A stretch of DNA of 64,000 nucleotides. It comes from Polymorphobacter megasporae. GTDB taxonomy: Bacteria > Pseudomonadota > Alphaproteobacteria > Sphingomonadales > Sphingomonadaceae. A program made the translations under genes and the position numbers. Shown here piece by piece: positions 39,265 through 48,098 of this stretch; positions within the stretch are counted from its first letter, which is position 1; each line of letters starts with the position of its first letter. Below the pieces are notes generated by a model. It was given only the letters and a program-made list of their open reading frames with translations. It was not told the DNA's origin and ran no database searches. The stretch is from the NCBI RefSeq assembly GCF_018982885.2, contig NZ_CP081848.1, forward strand, positions 2,604,001 to 2,668,000. Direction: 5' to 3'.

Positions 39265-40491
39265 GTGACTAGACTGAAGCTGATCGTGCTGCCGCTGGCT
39301 CTCGCCCTCTCGGCTCCGGCGCTCGCGGCCTCTAATCCGCTGATGGCGGCCGCGACCGCCGCGCGGGCCGATCATCTCAAGCTACTCGAAGAGGTCGTCA
39401 ACATCGATTCCGGAACCGGCGACGTCGAGGGCGGGCGCAAGGTCGGGGCGGTGTTCGTTGCGCGGTTGAAAGCCCTTGGGGCGAGCGTCGAGACGGTGCC
39501 GGCCGAGGCTCCCGGACTGCCCGAAAACATCGTCGCGACGGTCAAGGGGACCGGCAAGACGCGGATCCTGATGATCGGGCATCTCGATACGGTGTTCGGC
39601 CCCGGCACCGTCGCCAAATGGCCGTTCAAGATCCTCGGGGATCGCGCGACCGGGCCGGGCGTCGGCGACGAGAAGGGCGGGGTGGTCGAGGGGATCAAGG
39701 CGCTCGAATTGCTCCGCGACGCGAAGTTCACCGATTTTGCCAGCATCACCCTGCTGATCGAGACGAGCGAGGAGCGCGGCTCACCGGGGACGCGGAAGCT
39801 GATCGACCGGCTGCTGTCGACCGCCGACGTCGAGTTGAACCTCGAACCCGGCGACGCGCCCGACAAGGTCACCGTCTGGCGCAAGAGCTCGACGGTGGTG
39901 ATGATCGACGTGACCGGTAAGGCGGCGCACGCCGGGGTGGCGCCGCAGGATGGGCACAATGCCGCGGTCGAGTTGCTCCACCAGCTTGAAGGATATGCGA
40001 AGTTTCCGCACACCGGCGACCAGACGACGGTCAACCTGACGCTGCTTGCGGCGGGAACGCGCAACAACATCGTCCCCGACCACGCATCCGCGACGTTCAG
40101 CGTCCGTGCGCGGACACCGCAAGCGAACGACGTGGTGCTGGCGCAGCTCGAGGCGAACGCGAAGACGATCGCGGTGCCGGGGACGACGGTCAAGATCCTC
40201 CACGAGCCCGCCTATCCGCCGCTCGCGAACAACCCGGCGACCGATGCGCTCGCGGTGCGCGCGGGCGCGATTTACGCAGGCATCGGGCGGACGCTCGGGA
40301 CGGGGGGCAACGGCGGCGCGTCGGAATCGGCGATGGCGGCGGCGAAGGGCGTGCCGGCGCTGGATGGGCTGGGGCCGGTCGGAGGCAAGTTCCACTCGGA
40401 CGGCGAGTATATCGACCTGACGACGCTGACCCCGCGCCTGTATCTGCTGGCTGCGTTGATCGAGGAGTTGGGGACGAAGGGGGTTCGCTAA
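39265..40491 (+). CDS. exported M20-family metallopeptidase (glutamate carboxypeptidase-like)
   Basis: 408-aa secreted di-zinc peptidase of the carboxypeptidase G2 type, removing C-terminal Glu or acting on folates or small peptides. Signal peptide LKLIVLPLALALSAPALAA. Metal and catalytic residues: HLD in IGHLDTVFGPG, Asp in GPGVGDEKGGV, the Glu pair in TSEERGSPG, and the late His in GKFHSDGEYID. The dimerisation domain (GKAAHAGVAPQDGHNA) is intact. GTG at 39265 with GGAG upstream fits the signal peptide; more upstream starts give a long unlikely leader. Its end overlaps leuA convergently by four bases. Confidence 0.9.
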   Translation: MTRLKLIVLPLALALSAPALAASNPLMAAATAARADHLKLLEEVVNIDSGTGDVEGGRKVGAVFVARLKALGASVETVPAEAPGLPENIVATVKGTGKTRILMIGHLDTVFGPGTVAKWPFKILGDRATGPGVGDEKGGVVEGIKALELLRDAKFTDFASITLLIETSEERGSPGTRKLIDRLLSTADVELNLEPGDAPDKVTVWRKSSTVVMIDVTGKAAHAGVAPQDGHNAAVELLHQLEGYAKFPHTGDQTTVNLTLLAAGTRNNIVPDHASATFSVRARTPQANDVVLAQLEANAKTIAVPGTTVKILHEPAYPPLANNPATDALAVRAGAIYAGIGRTLGTGGNGGASESAMAAAKGVPALDGLGPVGGKFHSDGEYIDLTTLTPRLYLLAALIEELGTKGVR

Positions 40492-42035
40492 CCCGCCGCC
40501 GCCAGCCCCTCGAGCGCACTCCGCCCGCGCTTGACCATCAGCTTGTTGAGCGCGTTCACATACGCCCGCGCGCTCGCGACCAGCGTGTCGACGTCCGCAC
40601 CGGTCCCGCGCACAGTCCGGCCGTTTTCCGCGAGCATCACGCTGACTTCGGCCTGTGCGTCGGTGCCCTGCGTCACGGCGTGGACCTGATACAGTTGCAG
40701 CGTCGCGGCGTCGTGGGGGACGATCTTGCGGATCGCGGCGAACAGCGCGTCGACCGGGCCGTTGCCCTTGACCGCGGCAGTGGTCTCGACGCCGTCGACC
40801 GACAGCGTCAGCACCGCGCGCTGCGGGCCGTTGCTGCCGCAATAGACCTCGACCTCGACAAGCTGGATCGCGTCGTGGCCGCGCAAGACTTCGTCGTCGA
40901 CCAGCGCGACGATGTCTTCGTCCCAGATCGCCTTCTTGGCGTCGGCGAGGTCCTTGAAGCGCTTGAAGGCATCGCCGAACTCATTGTCCGACAGCGTATA
41001 GCCGAGCTCGTCGAGCTTCTGGCGAAACGCGGCGCGCCCCGAATGCTTGCCGAGGACGAGGTTGGTCGCACCCTGGCCGACACTCTCGGGGGTCATGATC
41101 TCGTAGGTCGAAGCGTCCTTGATCATCCCGTCCTGATGGATGCCGCTCTCGTGGGCAAAGGCGTTGGCGCCGACGATCGCCTTGTTCGCCTGGACCGCCA
41201 TGCCGGTGATGCCGCTGACCATACGGCTCGCGCGTGTGATCTCCGACGTCACGACCCCGGTCATGTACGGCATGACGTCGTGGCGGACGCGGAGCGCCAT
41301 CGCTATCTCTTCGACCGCGGCGTTGCCGGCACGCTCGCCGATGCCGTTGACCGTCGCCTCGACCTGTCGCGCCCCCGCCATGACGGCGGCAAGCGTATTC
41401 GCCACTGCGAGGCCGAGGTCGTTGTGGCAATGCGTCGAGAACACCGACTGATCGGCGTTGGGGACGCGGTTCAGCATGTCGCGGAACATTGCGCCGTAGG
41501 TTTCGGGGGTGGCGTAGCCGACGGTGTCGGGCAGGTTGATCGTCCGCGCGCCAGCATTGATCGCAATCTCGATTGCGCGGGCGAGGAAGTCGGGGTCCGA
41601 CCGTGTCGCGTCTTCGGCCGACCATTCGACGTCGGGGCACAGGTTGCGCGCATGGCTGACCGACGTGCGGATCGCTTCGAGTACGGCGTCGGGGGCCATG
41701 TTCAGCTTGACCCGCATGTGCAGCGGCGAGACCGCGATGAAGGTGTGGATGCGCGGCGCGCGGGCAAACTTGACCGCCGCCCATGCCCGGTCGATGTCGC
41801 CGAGCGAGGCACGCGCGAGGCTGGCGACGGTGGCGCGTTGGCACTGGCGCGCGACCTCGCGAACCGCCTCGAAGTCACCCTCCGAAGCGATGGCGAAGCC
41901 CGCCTCGATGATGTCGACGCCCAAGGCCTCGAGTTGCGCCGCGACGCGGAGCTTTTCCTCGAGGTTCATCGAACAGCCGGGCGACTGTTCGCCGTCGCGC
42001 AATGTCGTGTCGAATATACGGATTTGGTCGGTCAT
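40488..42035 (-). CDS. leuA: 2-isopropylmalate synthase
   Basis: First committed enzyme of leucine synthesis: acetyl-CoA plus 2-oxoisovalerate to 2-isopropylmalate. 515 aa. TIM barrel with IFDTTLRDGEQSPG, NLPDTVGYATP and metal-binding STHCHNDLGLAVAN, then the NGIGERAGNAA block and the flexible linker HESGIHQDG. The C-terminal LeuA regulatory domain for leucine feedback is present (GNGPVDALFAAI ... GADVDTLVASARAYVNALN). ATG at 42035 with CAAGG upstream. A short Ile/Leu-rich reading frame lies upstream (42132-42170). Confidence 0.96.
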   Translation of the reverse strand: MTDQIRIFDTTLRDGEQSPGCSMNLEEKLRVAAQLEALGVDIIEAGFAIASEGDFEAVREVARQCQRATVASLARASLGDIDRAWAAVKFARAPRIHTFIAVSPLHMRVKLNMAPDAVLEAIRTSVSHARNLCPDVEWSAEDATRSDPDFLARAIEIAINAGARTINLPDTVGYATPETYGAMFRDMLNRVPNADQSVFSTHCHNDLGLAVANTLAAVMAGARQVEATVNGIGERAGNAAVEEIAMALRVRHDVMPYMTGVVTSEITRASRMVSGITGMAVQANKAIVGANAFAHESGIHQDGMIKDASTYEIMTPESVGQGATNLVLGKHSGRAAFRQKLDELGYTLSDNEFGDAFKRFKDLADAKKAIWDEDIVALVDDEVLRGHDAIQLVEVEVYCGSNGPQRAVLTLSVDGVETTAAVKGNGPVDALFAAIRKIVPHDAATLQLYQVHAVTQGTDAQAEVSVMLAENGRTVRGTGADVDTLVASARAYVNALNKLMVKRGRSALEGLAAAG

Positions 42036-42386
42036 GATCGTCGCCTTGGGGCCTGCGAGCATCGAAGCTCTGGGGTCGGGGGGCCGGGCTTGTCCCTCAC
42101 GCCCGCGACGTCCCCGGTGGGCGGCGCGTGCCTAGGGTCGAATAAGTCGAAGCTGGCCGATTGCGATCATGGCACAACGGCTATCACCGCGGCTGCCGGA
42201 TGTCCAGACCGGCGGGGGTCGTGCGAAACGGTGTAATTACGCGGCCAAGCGAAGGTGAATTATATTTGCCAGCCGGAGGTTAATTGGTAATAATTCATCT
42301 GTAAGTCCTTGTTAAGAGCGGGGAAACGTATCACGCCGAGTAGTGATGCGGGCTGGTTATCATTGTCTTCTTTTTAGGGGGTTGGA
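42036..42386. other. divergent spacer, leuA / PEP-CTERM protein
   Basis: 351 bases holding control regions of both genes. The leuA side is GC-rich and contains the possible leader peptide; the other side (42240-42386) is AT-rich with TTAATTGG and TTGTTAAG patches and no convincing promoter match. Confidence 0.5.
42132..42170 (-). promoter_or_regulatory. possible leader peptide/attenuator ahead of leuA
   Basis: A 12-codon frame MIAIGQLRLIRP with five Ile/Leu codons ends 97 bases before leuA and is followed by GC-rich inverted stretches. It could be an attenuation leader, but the Leu codons are not consecutive and no clear antiterminator pair was worked out. Confidence 0.3.
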
Positions 42387-43517
42387 ATGTCACGTGTTAT
42401 TACGTCTGGAGCGGCTTGCTTGGCGTTCTACATGTCTGTTGTTGCCGCTGTTCCTGCGCAATCGAAAGTATTGATTGCCACCGCCGCAACAATCGACGCG
42501 GTGTGGAAAGCCGCCGGTCCGCGGGATACGATCAAACTTAGTGGCACGTTTGGCCTCACCCGGCTGCAGTATAAGTCGTCGGCAAAGGGCATGACCCTCG
42601 ATGCGACCGGCGCAGTATTCACCGATACACTGGTGATCAACAAGGTCGACGGCCTCAATGTCATCGGCGGCAAGTTCGGCGCGACTGGCGGCGCGCCGAC
42701 CAAATACGGTCGCGCCGTCGTCGTTTATGGCGGCAGCAATATCTCGTTCAAGCAGCCGGTGGTTGTCGGGGACGCGGGCGGCCAGGGCATCGCCTTCAGC
42801 GATACGGTCAATGCCACGGTCAAGCAGGGGACATTTTCGGGGCTCCACGCCGCGATTACATTCAACCACGTGACCAACGGCTATCTTAGAAGCAATGCCA
42901 TCACCGGTGCGACGTCCGACGGCATCGATATCGCCGACAGTCACAATGTCACGGCGACGTACAACAGTTGCAGCGCGGGAGCGCCCGCCGCCGGAGCGCA
43001 TCCCGACTGCATCCAGTTGTGGAGCGTCGCCGGCCATGCCGTGCAGTCGGACATCACGATCGAACACAATGTCGCGACCGGTCCGACGCAGGGGTTCACG
43101 TCGTTCGACCCAGCAAAGGGGGGTGGCCTGCGCATCTCGATCATCGCCAACCGGGTCGCGACGACCTTTTCGCAGGGGATCGCCTGCTACGCCTGCGTCG
43201 ACAGCAATATCAGCTACAACAAGGTCACGACGCTGGCCGGCGCTTTGCATATGACGAATATCAATATCATCGGTGGCAGCGACAACATCGTCATTGGTAA
43301 TACGATCGGCGCGCTGCCCAAAACTGCGCATCTAGCGCAGCTCGCGCTCGCGCCGTTCGACGCGCGCCTCGACGCAAGTGGCATATTCGACGGTGGAGGG
43401 GCGCCGGGGGCAAGCGTCGGTGCCGTCCCTGAGCCGGCCGCGTGGCTTAGCATGATCGTCGGCTTTGGTGTCGTCGGAGCCGCCACCCGGCGATCGCGGC
43501 GGCTGGCCACCGCCTGA
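42387..43517 (+). CDS. PEP-CTERM protein with right-handed beta-helix, copy 1
   Basis: 376-aa exported protein. Signal peptide (CLAFYMSVVAAVPAQS), then a repeated beta-helix solenoid (GVFTDTLVINKVDGLNVIGG-type turns; NISF, ITGATSDGIDIADSHNVTATYN), characteristic of polysaccharide-binding or lyase folds, and a C-terminal sorting signal: VPEPAAW, a hydrophobic span (LSMIVGFGVVGAA) and TRRSRR. PEP-CTERM proteins are processed by an exosortase (EpsH/XrtA family), not seen in the window. Strongly paralogous to the gene at 44.4 kb (TIDAVWKAAGPRDTIKLSG versus NISNIWKSAGEGDTIKLSG). Catalytic residues of a lyase cannot be assigned. Confidence 0.87.
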   Translation: MSRVITSGAACLAFYMSVVAAVPAQSKVLIATAATIDAVWKAAGPRDTIKLSGTFGLTRLQYKSSAKGMTLDATGAVFTDTLVINKVDGLNVIGGKFGATGGAPTKYGRAVVVYGGSNISFKQPVVVGDAGGQGIAFSDTVNATVKQGTFSGLHAAITFNHVTNGYLRSNAITGATSDGIDIADSHNVTATYNSCSAGAPAAGAHPDCIQLWSVAGHAVQSDITIEHNVATGPTQGFTSFDPAKGGGLRISIIANRVATTFSQGIACYACVDSNISYNKVTTLAGALHMTNINIIGGSDNIVIGNTIGALPKTAHLAQLALAPFDARLDASGIFDGGGAPGASVGAVPEPAAWLSMIVGFGVVGAATRRSRRLATA

Positions 43518-43552
43518 GCCGCCCGTCTGAGCCGCCTGCCTGAGCCGCCGCC
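43514..43552. repeat. 13-bp tandem repeat, three units
   Basis: CTGAGCCGCC begins at 43514, 43527 and 43540, a 13-base period repeated three times across and just after the stop codon of the PEP-CTERM gene. Unit number may vary between strains. Confidence 0.7.
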
Positions 43553-43625
43553 GCGTCATCGGTTGGCTGGCCGGTGTCCGCGTGGCATGACTGGTGGGCG
43601 GCACCACGCCGCGTAGGGCAGACCG

Positions 43626-44072
43626 TTGGTTGGAACCGTCGATGCGATCTCGCACAATATTCAGCTCGCGGTCGCGCCGGTGTTCCTGCTCACGGGCATT
43701 GCCTCGGTGCTCAACGTCCTGACCAACCGGCTCGGGCGGGTGATCGACCGGGCGCGTAAGGTCGAGGCGGAGATTTCGGGATACGATCTCGACACAAAAC
43801 GCCGCGCCACGCGCGAACTTACCATGCTCAATCGCCGGATGACCGCCGCGCACTGGGCGATCGGGCTGTGCACGCTGTCGGCGCTGTTCGTGTGCATCGT
43901 TGTCGCGATCCTGTTCGTCGGCGACGTCATTCCCGGGCACGTCTCGCAGACAGTCGCACCGCTCTTCATCCTCGTGATGGTACTCCTGATCGCGGGGCTC
44001 CTGCTCTTCCTCTTCGAGGTCCAGATCGCGACGCGCTCGGTGCGTATCCGGGCGGAGATGCTCGACCGCTAA
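43626..44072 (+). CDS. DUF2721-family membrane protein
   Basis: 148 aa. Three membrane segments: VAPVFLLTGIASVLNVL, IGLCTLSALFVCIVVAILFVG and VAPLFILVMVLLIAGLLLFLFEV, with the cytoplasmic Arg-rich loop NRLGRVIDRARKVEAE between the first two, as in DUF2721 proteins. Function unknown. It begins with a TTG at 43626 preceded by AGGG; no ATG or GTG gives a complete first helix. Inserted between the two beta-helix PEP-CTERM genes on the same strand. Confidence 0.8.
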   Translation: MVGTVDAISHNIQLAVAPVFLLTGIASVLNVLTNRLGRVIDRARKVEAEISGYDLDTKRRATRELTMLNRRMTAAHWAIGLCTLSALFVCIVVAILFVGDVIPGHVSQTVAPLFILVMVLLIAGLLLFLFEVQIATRSVRIRAEMLDR

Positions 44073-44380
44073 CAAGCGTCGAGAATGGTGTGAACCCATT
44101 GGAATCGTGACGCTCGGCCTCGGCCGATCGCCGACATTTATCGTTCGAATAATCGATGGAATGGCCAAAGTTCTGCCAAATAATATTTGGCGGGTTCGTC
44201 GTATATCGGCTGTATTATTCCAAATATTTATTTCCTATACACCATGTAATTCTATGAAATATCTCATTCAGGATTTAGTAAAACCGACTCCGCGTTCGTC
44301 TATTAATGCGTGTCCGGAACAAAAACGAAGTATTGTTGTTGTGTCTATTTCGAGTTTCAGTAGCGGAGTTGCGTAGCGTC
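44073..44380. promoter_or_regulatory. AT-rich control region of the second beta-helix gene
   Basis: 308 bases, markedly AT-rich compared with the neighbourhood. At 44162-44177 TGGCCAAAGTTCTGCC fits the GG-N10-GC spacing of a sigma-54 promoter, though the -12 element is imperfect and the leader would be about 190 bases. No gene is seen. Confidence 0.35.
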
Positions 44381-45523
44381 ATGATTAAATTTGTTAAGCA
44401 CGGCGCGTTGATTTGCGCGATGGTCGTTTCTCTTCCCGCAAATGCCGCGGTGCTCTACGCGACGGCGGACAACATCTCCAATATCTGGAAGTCGGCCGGC
44501 GAGGGCGATACGATCAAATTGTCGGGCGTCTTTGCCAACACCGTCGCCTTGCAGAACAAGACGGTGTCGAGCGCGATCACGATCGATGCGACGCAGGCGA
44601 CCTTCACCGGGACCCTCAAGTTTCAGGCGGTCAGCGGCGTCCATGTCGTCGGCGGGACCTTCGATGCGACCGGCGGCCCGAATGCTTACGGTAAGGCGAT
44701 CGTCGTCTACAGCAGCAGCAACATCTCCTTCGACCAGACGAACGTCGTCAGCGCGGTCAGCTACCCCGAAGCCGGGATAGCATTTCAGGACGTGACCAAT
44801 GGCACGGTGACGAATTCGACCTTTACCAACGTCGGCGTCGGCGTCGGCGTATCCGGGTCGAACCATATCACCCTGACCGGCAACAAGGTTGTCGGCTCGA
44901 CAAAAGACGGTTTCGATATCTTCGACAACCATTTTGTCCTCGTCGCGAACAATAGCTGCAGCGGCAGTCAGCCGTCGGCAGGGGCACATCCGGACTGTGT
45001 CCAGGTGGCAAGTACTGCGGGACACGCCCCTGCATCCGACATCAAAGTGATCGACAATATTGCGACCGGAAATACGCAAGGATTTACTTCGTTTATCGGC
45101 AAGGCGGATGGGGCGGAGCGGATCACGATCTCGGGCAACATCGTCAACACATCGTTTTCGCAGGGCATCGCCTGTTACTCATGCGTCGATAGTTTCATCA
45201 CCGGCAATTATATCGCGGCAGACCCTACCGCAGCGCATTGGGTTGCCGTCAACGTGGTCGGCGGGACGGACAACGTCGTGAGCAGCAACTCGTGGCTGAC
45301 CGGCGGGGTATATCTGCCGACCGATTACGCATCCGCATATTTCCAGCTGACCGGCACCACATATACGGTGCAGCCCGCGGACGCGTCGTCCGGGTCGCGC
45401 TGGTCCGACGGATCGCCGGCCAGTGGCATGGTTCCGGAACCCGCCGAGTGGATGCTGATGATCCTCGGCTTTGGTCTGGTCGGCATCGTCCGTCGCCGCC
45501 GAGAGGCGCTGTCGTTCGTTTGA
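44381..45523 (+). CDS. PEP-CTERM protein with right-handed beta-helix, copy 2
   Basis: 380-aa paralogue of the 42.4-kb gene. Signal peptide (MIKFVKHGALICAMVVSLPANA), beta-helix coils with repeated N-I-S/V-T-N turns (NGTVTNSTFTNVGVG; GSNHITLTGNKVVGSTKDGFDIFDNH), two conserved Cys in ACYSCVDS-type loops shared with copy 1 (ACYACVDS), and the sorting tail VPEPAEW, MLMILGFGLVG, RRRR. An upstream in-frame ATG at 44306 would bury the signal peptide, so 44381 is taken. Likely surface or extracellular, tied to exopolysaccharide. Confidence 0.87.
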   Translation: MIKFVKHGALICAMVVSLPANAAVLYATADNISNIWKSAGEGDTIKLSGVFANTVALQNKTVSSAITIDATQATFTGTLKFQAVSGVHVVGGTFDATGGPNAYGKAIVVYSSSNISFDQTNVVSAVSYPEAGIAFQDVTNGTVTNSTFTNVGVGVGVSGSNHITLTGNKVVGSTKDGFDIFDNHFVLVANNSCSGSQPSAGAHPDCVQVASTAGHAPASDIKVIDNIATGNTQGFTSFIGKADGAERITISGNIVNTSFSQGIACYSCVDSFITGNYIAADPTAAHWVAVNVVGGTDNVVSSNSWLTGGVYLPTDYASAYFQLTGTTYTVQPADASSGSRWSDGSPASGMVPEPAEWMLMILGFGLVGIVRRRREALSFV

Positions 45524-45539
45524 TTTGACGGGCGGCGAA

Positions 45540-45574
45540 CCCCGGGGACGACTCTCGTCGCCCCCGGGGCCATT
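45540..45574. terminator. hairpin terminator between PEP-CTERM gene and ilvC
   Basis: CCCCGGGGACGA-ctc-TCGTC followed by CCCCGGGG (three-base bulge) and CATTTTA. Strong stem with a U-tract on the plus strand; also ends ilvC transcription from the other side. Confidence 0.75.
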
Positions 45575-46606
<1,032 letters not shown>

Positions 46607-47011
46607 TTAGCTCAGGCCGTCGCCGCGAAGGCCGCCCAATTCATTGATACGGTCGCCGATGATCTGGGCGCGGCACACATAGGCATCGTGAAAGCGGCCA
46701 AGCGTGCCCGCCGACATGACGTCGTAGCGGCGACACGCCTTGTCCTTGAACGCAATCCACGCGCGTTGCTCGTCGAGCAGCGCCTTGCCCTGTTCCGACC
46801 TGGCACCATCGACCTCGTCGAGCGCACGCTTCCACGCAAGCTTCAGCCGAACCTCCTCCCGAGCGACCCAGGCACTGCCGCACGGAGCCAGATCGGAGTC
46901 GGTCACTGCCTTCGTCGCCGCGTTGCAGCGATCAAAGATCGCGTCGGCGCTGGCCGGCAGGGGCGTGGCAGCGAGCAGGATCAAGGCAAAAAGCGACGCG
47001 TAGCGTGTCAC
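46607..47011 (-). CDS. exported LprI/DUF1311-type protein
   Basis: 134 aa with signal peptide (MTRYASLFALILLAATPLPASA) and a DUF1311 (LprI-like) domain: paired Cys residues (FDRCNA ... LAPCGS ... KACRRYD ... YVCRAQI) and LLDEQRAWIAFKDKAC. Related proteins inhibit lysozyme; others are of unknown role. GTG at 47011 overlaps the ilvN stop as GTGA, so it is translated with the ilv genes although nothing links its family to amino-acid synthesis. Confidence 0.85.
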   Translation of the reverse strand: MTRYASLFALILLAATPLPASADAIFDRCNAATKAVTDSDLAPCGSAWVAREEVRLKLAWKRALDEVDGARSEQGKALLDEQRAWIAFKDKACRRYDVMSAGTLGRFHDAYVCRAQIIGDRINELGGLRGDGLS

Positions 47012-47517
47012 ACCGCCTCCGGTCCGCGCGCGATCGCGACGACTCCCGTCCGCGCGACCTCGACCAGCCCGACCTCGCGCATCAGCGTGATGAAGCTGTC
47101 GACCTTGCCGGTCGAGCCGCTGATCTCGAAGACGAAGCTGCGCGTGGTCGTGTCGACCGCGCGGGCGCGAAAGATGTCGGCGAGGCGCAATGCCTCGACG
47201 CGCTTTTCCCCGGTGCCCGCGACCTTGACCAGCGCCATCTCGCGCTCGACGTGGGGCCCGAGCGCGGTCAGGTCGAGGACGCGGTGGACGGGGACGAGCC
47301 GGTCGAGCTGCGCCATGATCTGCTCGATCACCGCGGGCGGGCCGGAGGTGACCACGGTGATCCGGCTGACGGCGTGGTCGTCGGACACATCGGCGACTGT
47401 CAGGCTTTCGATATTATACCCGCGTGCGGAGAACAGCCCGACGATGCGCGCGAGCACGCCCGCCTCGTTGTCGACGAGGATGCTGAGGGTGTGACGTTCG
47501 GAGGGGAGGGGTTTCAT
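47008..47517 (-). CDS. ilvN: acetolactate synthase small (regulatory) subunit
   Basis: 169-aa regulatory subunit; binds valine and activates IlvB. N-terminal ACT domain (HTLSILVDNEAGVLARIVGLFSARGYNIESL) and the C-terminal domain with ELALVKV-like EMALVKVAGTGEKR and FEISGSTGKVDSFI. ATG at 47517 overlaps the preceding small gene's stop as ATGA, which replaces the usual direct ilvB-ilvN junction. Confidence 0.95.
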   Translation of the reverse strand: MKPLPSERHTLSILVDNEAGVLARIVGLFSARGYNIESLTVADVSDDHAVSRITVVTSGPPAVIEQIMAQLDRLVPVHRVLDLTALGPHVEREMALVKVAGTGEKRVEALRLADIFRARAVDTTTRSFVFEISGSTGKVDSFITLMREVGLVEVARTGVVAIARGPEAV

Positions 47518-48098
47518 GCCTCAACAAACTTCGATTCAGCCGTCAGAGCGGCTGTGATTTCGGACCGGTTCGTAAGCAAGTCTGAACAAAGTTTACTGGC
47601 AACCTCCATGTCGTGGTCATCTCCAAAAATATGTCGAGCCCAAACGAACTCATCTTGACTGTCTTCTTTAACAAGCCTCGGATTAGTCGCAGCGAGCCAA
47701 GAATAAAGGACGAACATTTCGGGCGATCGTTGATTATATACGACCCCGTATGATACGATTTCCATCCAAGCATTCATAATCGCGACTTGGGGTTTGAAGC
47801 CTGTAATCTCTTGGTGTGCGTCTCTATCAGCGTGCTTGGAAAAGTTGTAAACGTCTTTGACCATTCCTTTTACAGTCTTAAGGTGTTCCGGTTGAATGCG
47901 ATCATAAAATTCGGTAAACATCGTTCTTTTTCCGGCAATTTTCGCAAGGCTTTCGAGTATCTCGGCGGCAGCAAGTGATAGTGTGTTGGCGGCCACGTAA
48001 TTCTTGTGGACAAATATCTGGTGAACAGCCGCGTCAATCTGGTTGCGTGCAACACTCCGCTTTGTAAGTGTAACAGGCTGCGTGATGTCAATGCTCAC
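47514..48098 (-). CDS. uncharacterised 194-aa protein inserted between ilvB and ilvN
   Basis: No named domain. Begins LTKRSVARNQIDAAVHQIF and has the marked block VYNFSKHADRDAHQEITGF, which I associate with a widespread but uncharacterised proteobacterial family. No signal peptide or membrane helix. GTG at 48098 overlaps the ilvB stop (GTGA) and its stop overlaps ilvN (ATGA), so it is perfectly fitted into the operon. Yet base composition is visibly lower in GC (mid-40s % by eye) and codon use unlike both neighbours, which suggests later acquisition. Role unknown. Confidence 0.75.
   Translation of the reverse strand: MSIDITQPVTLTKRSVARNQIDAAVHQIFVHKNYVAANTLSLAAAEILESLAKIAGKRTMFTEFYDRIQPEHLKTVKGMVKDVYNFSKHADRDAHQEITGFKPQVAIMNAWMEIVSYGVVYNQRSPEMFVLYSWLAATNPRLVKEDSQDEFVWARHIFGDDHDMEVASKLCSDLLTNRSEITAALTAESKFVEA

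Noticed and set aside
43563-43625. Earlier start for the DUF2721 protein
   Set aside because: No in-frame ATG or GTG gives a better N-terminus; TTG at 43626 has an AGGG at normal distance.
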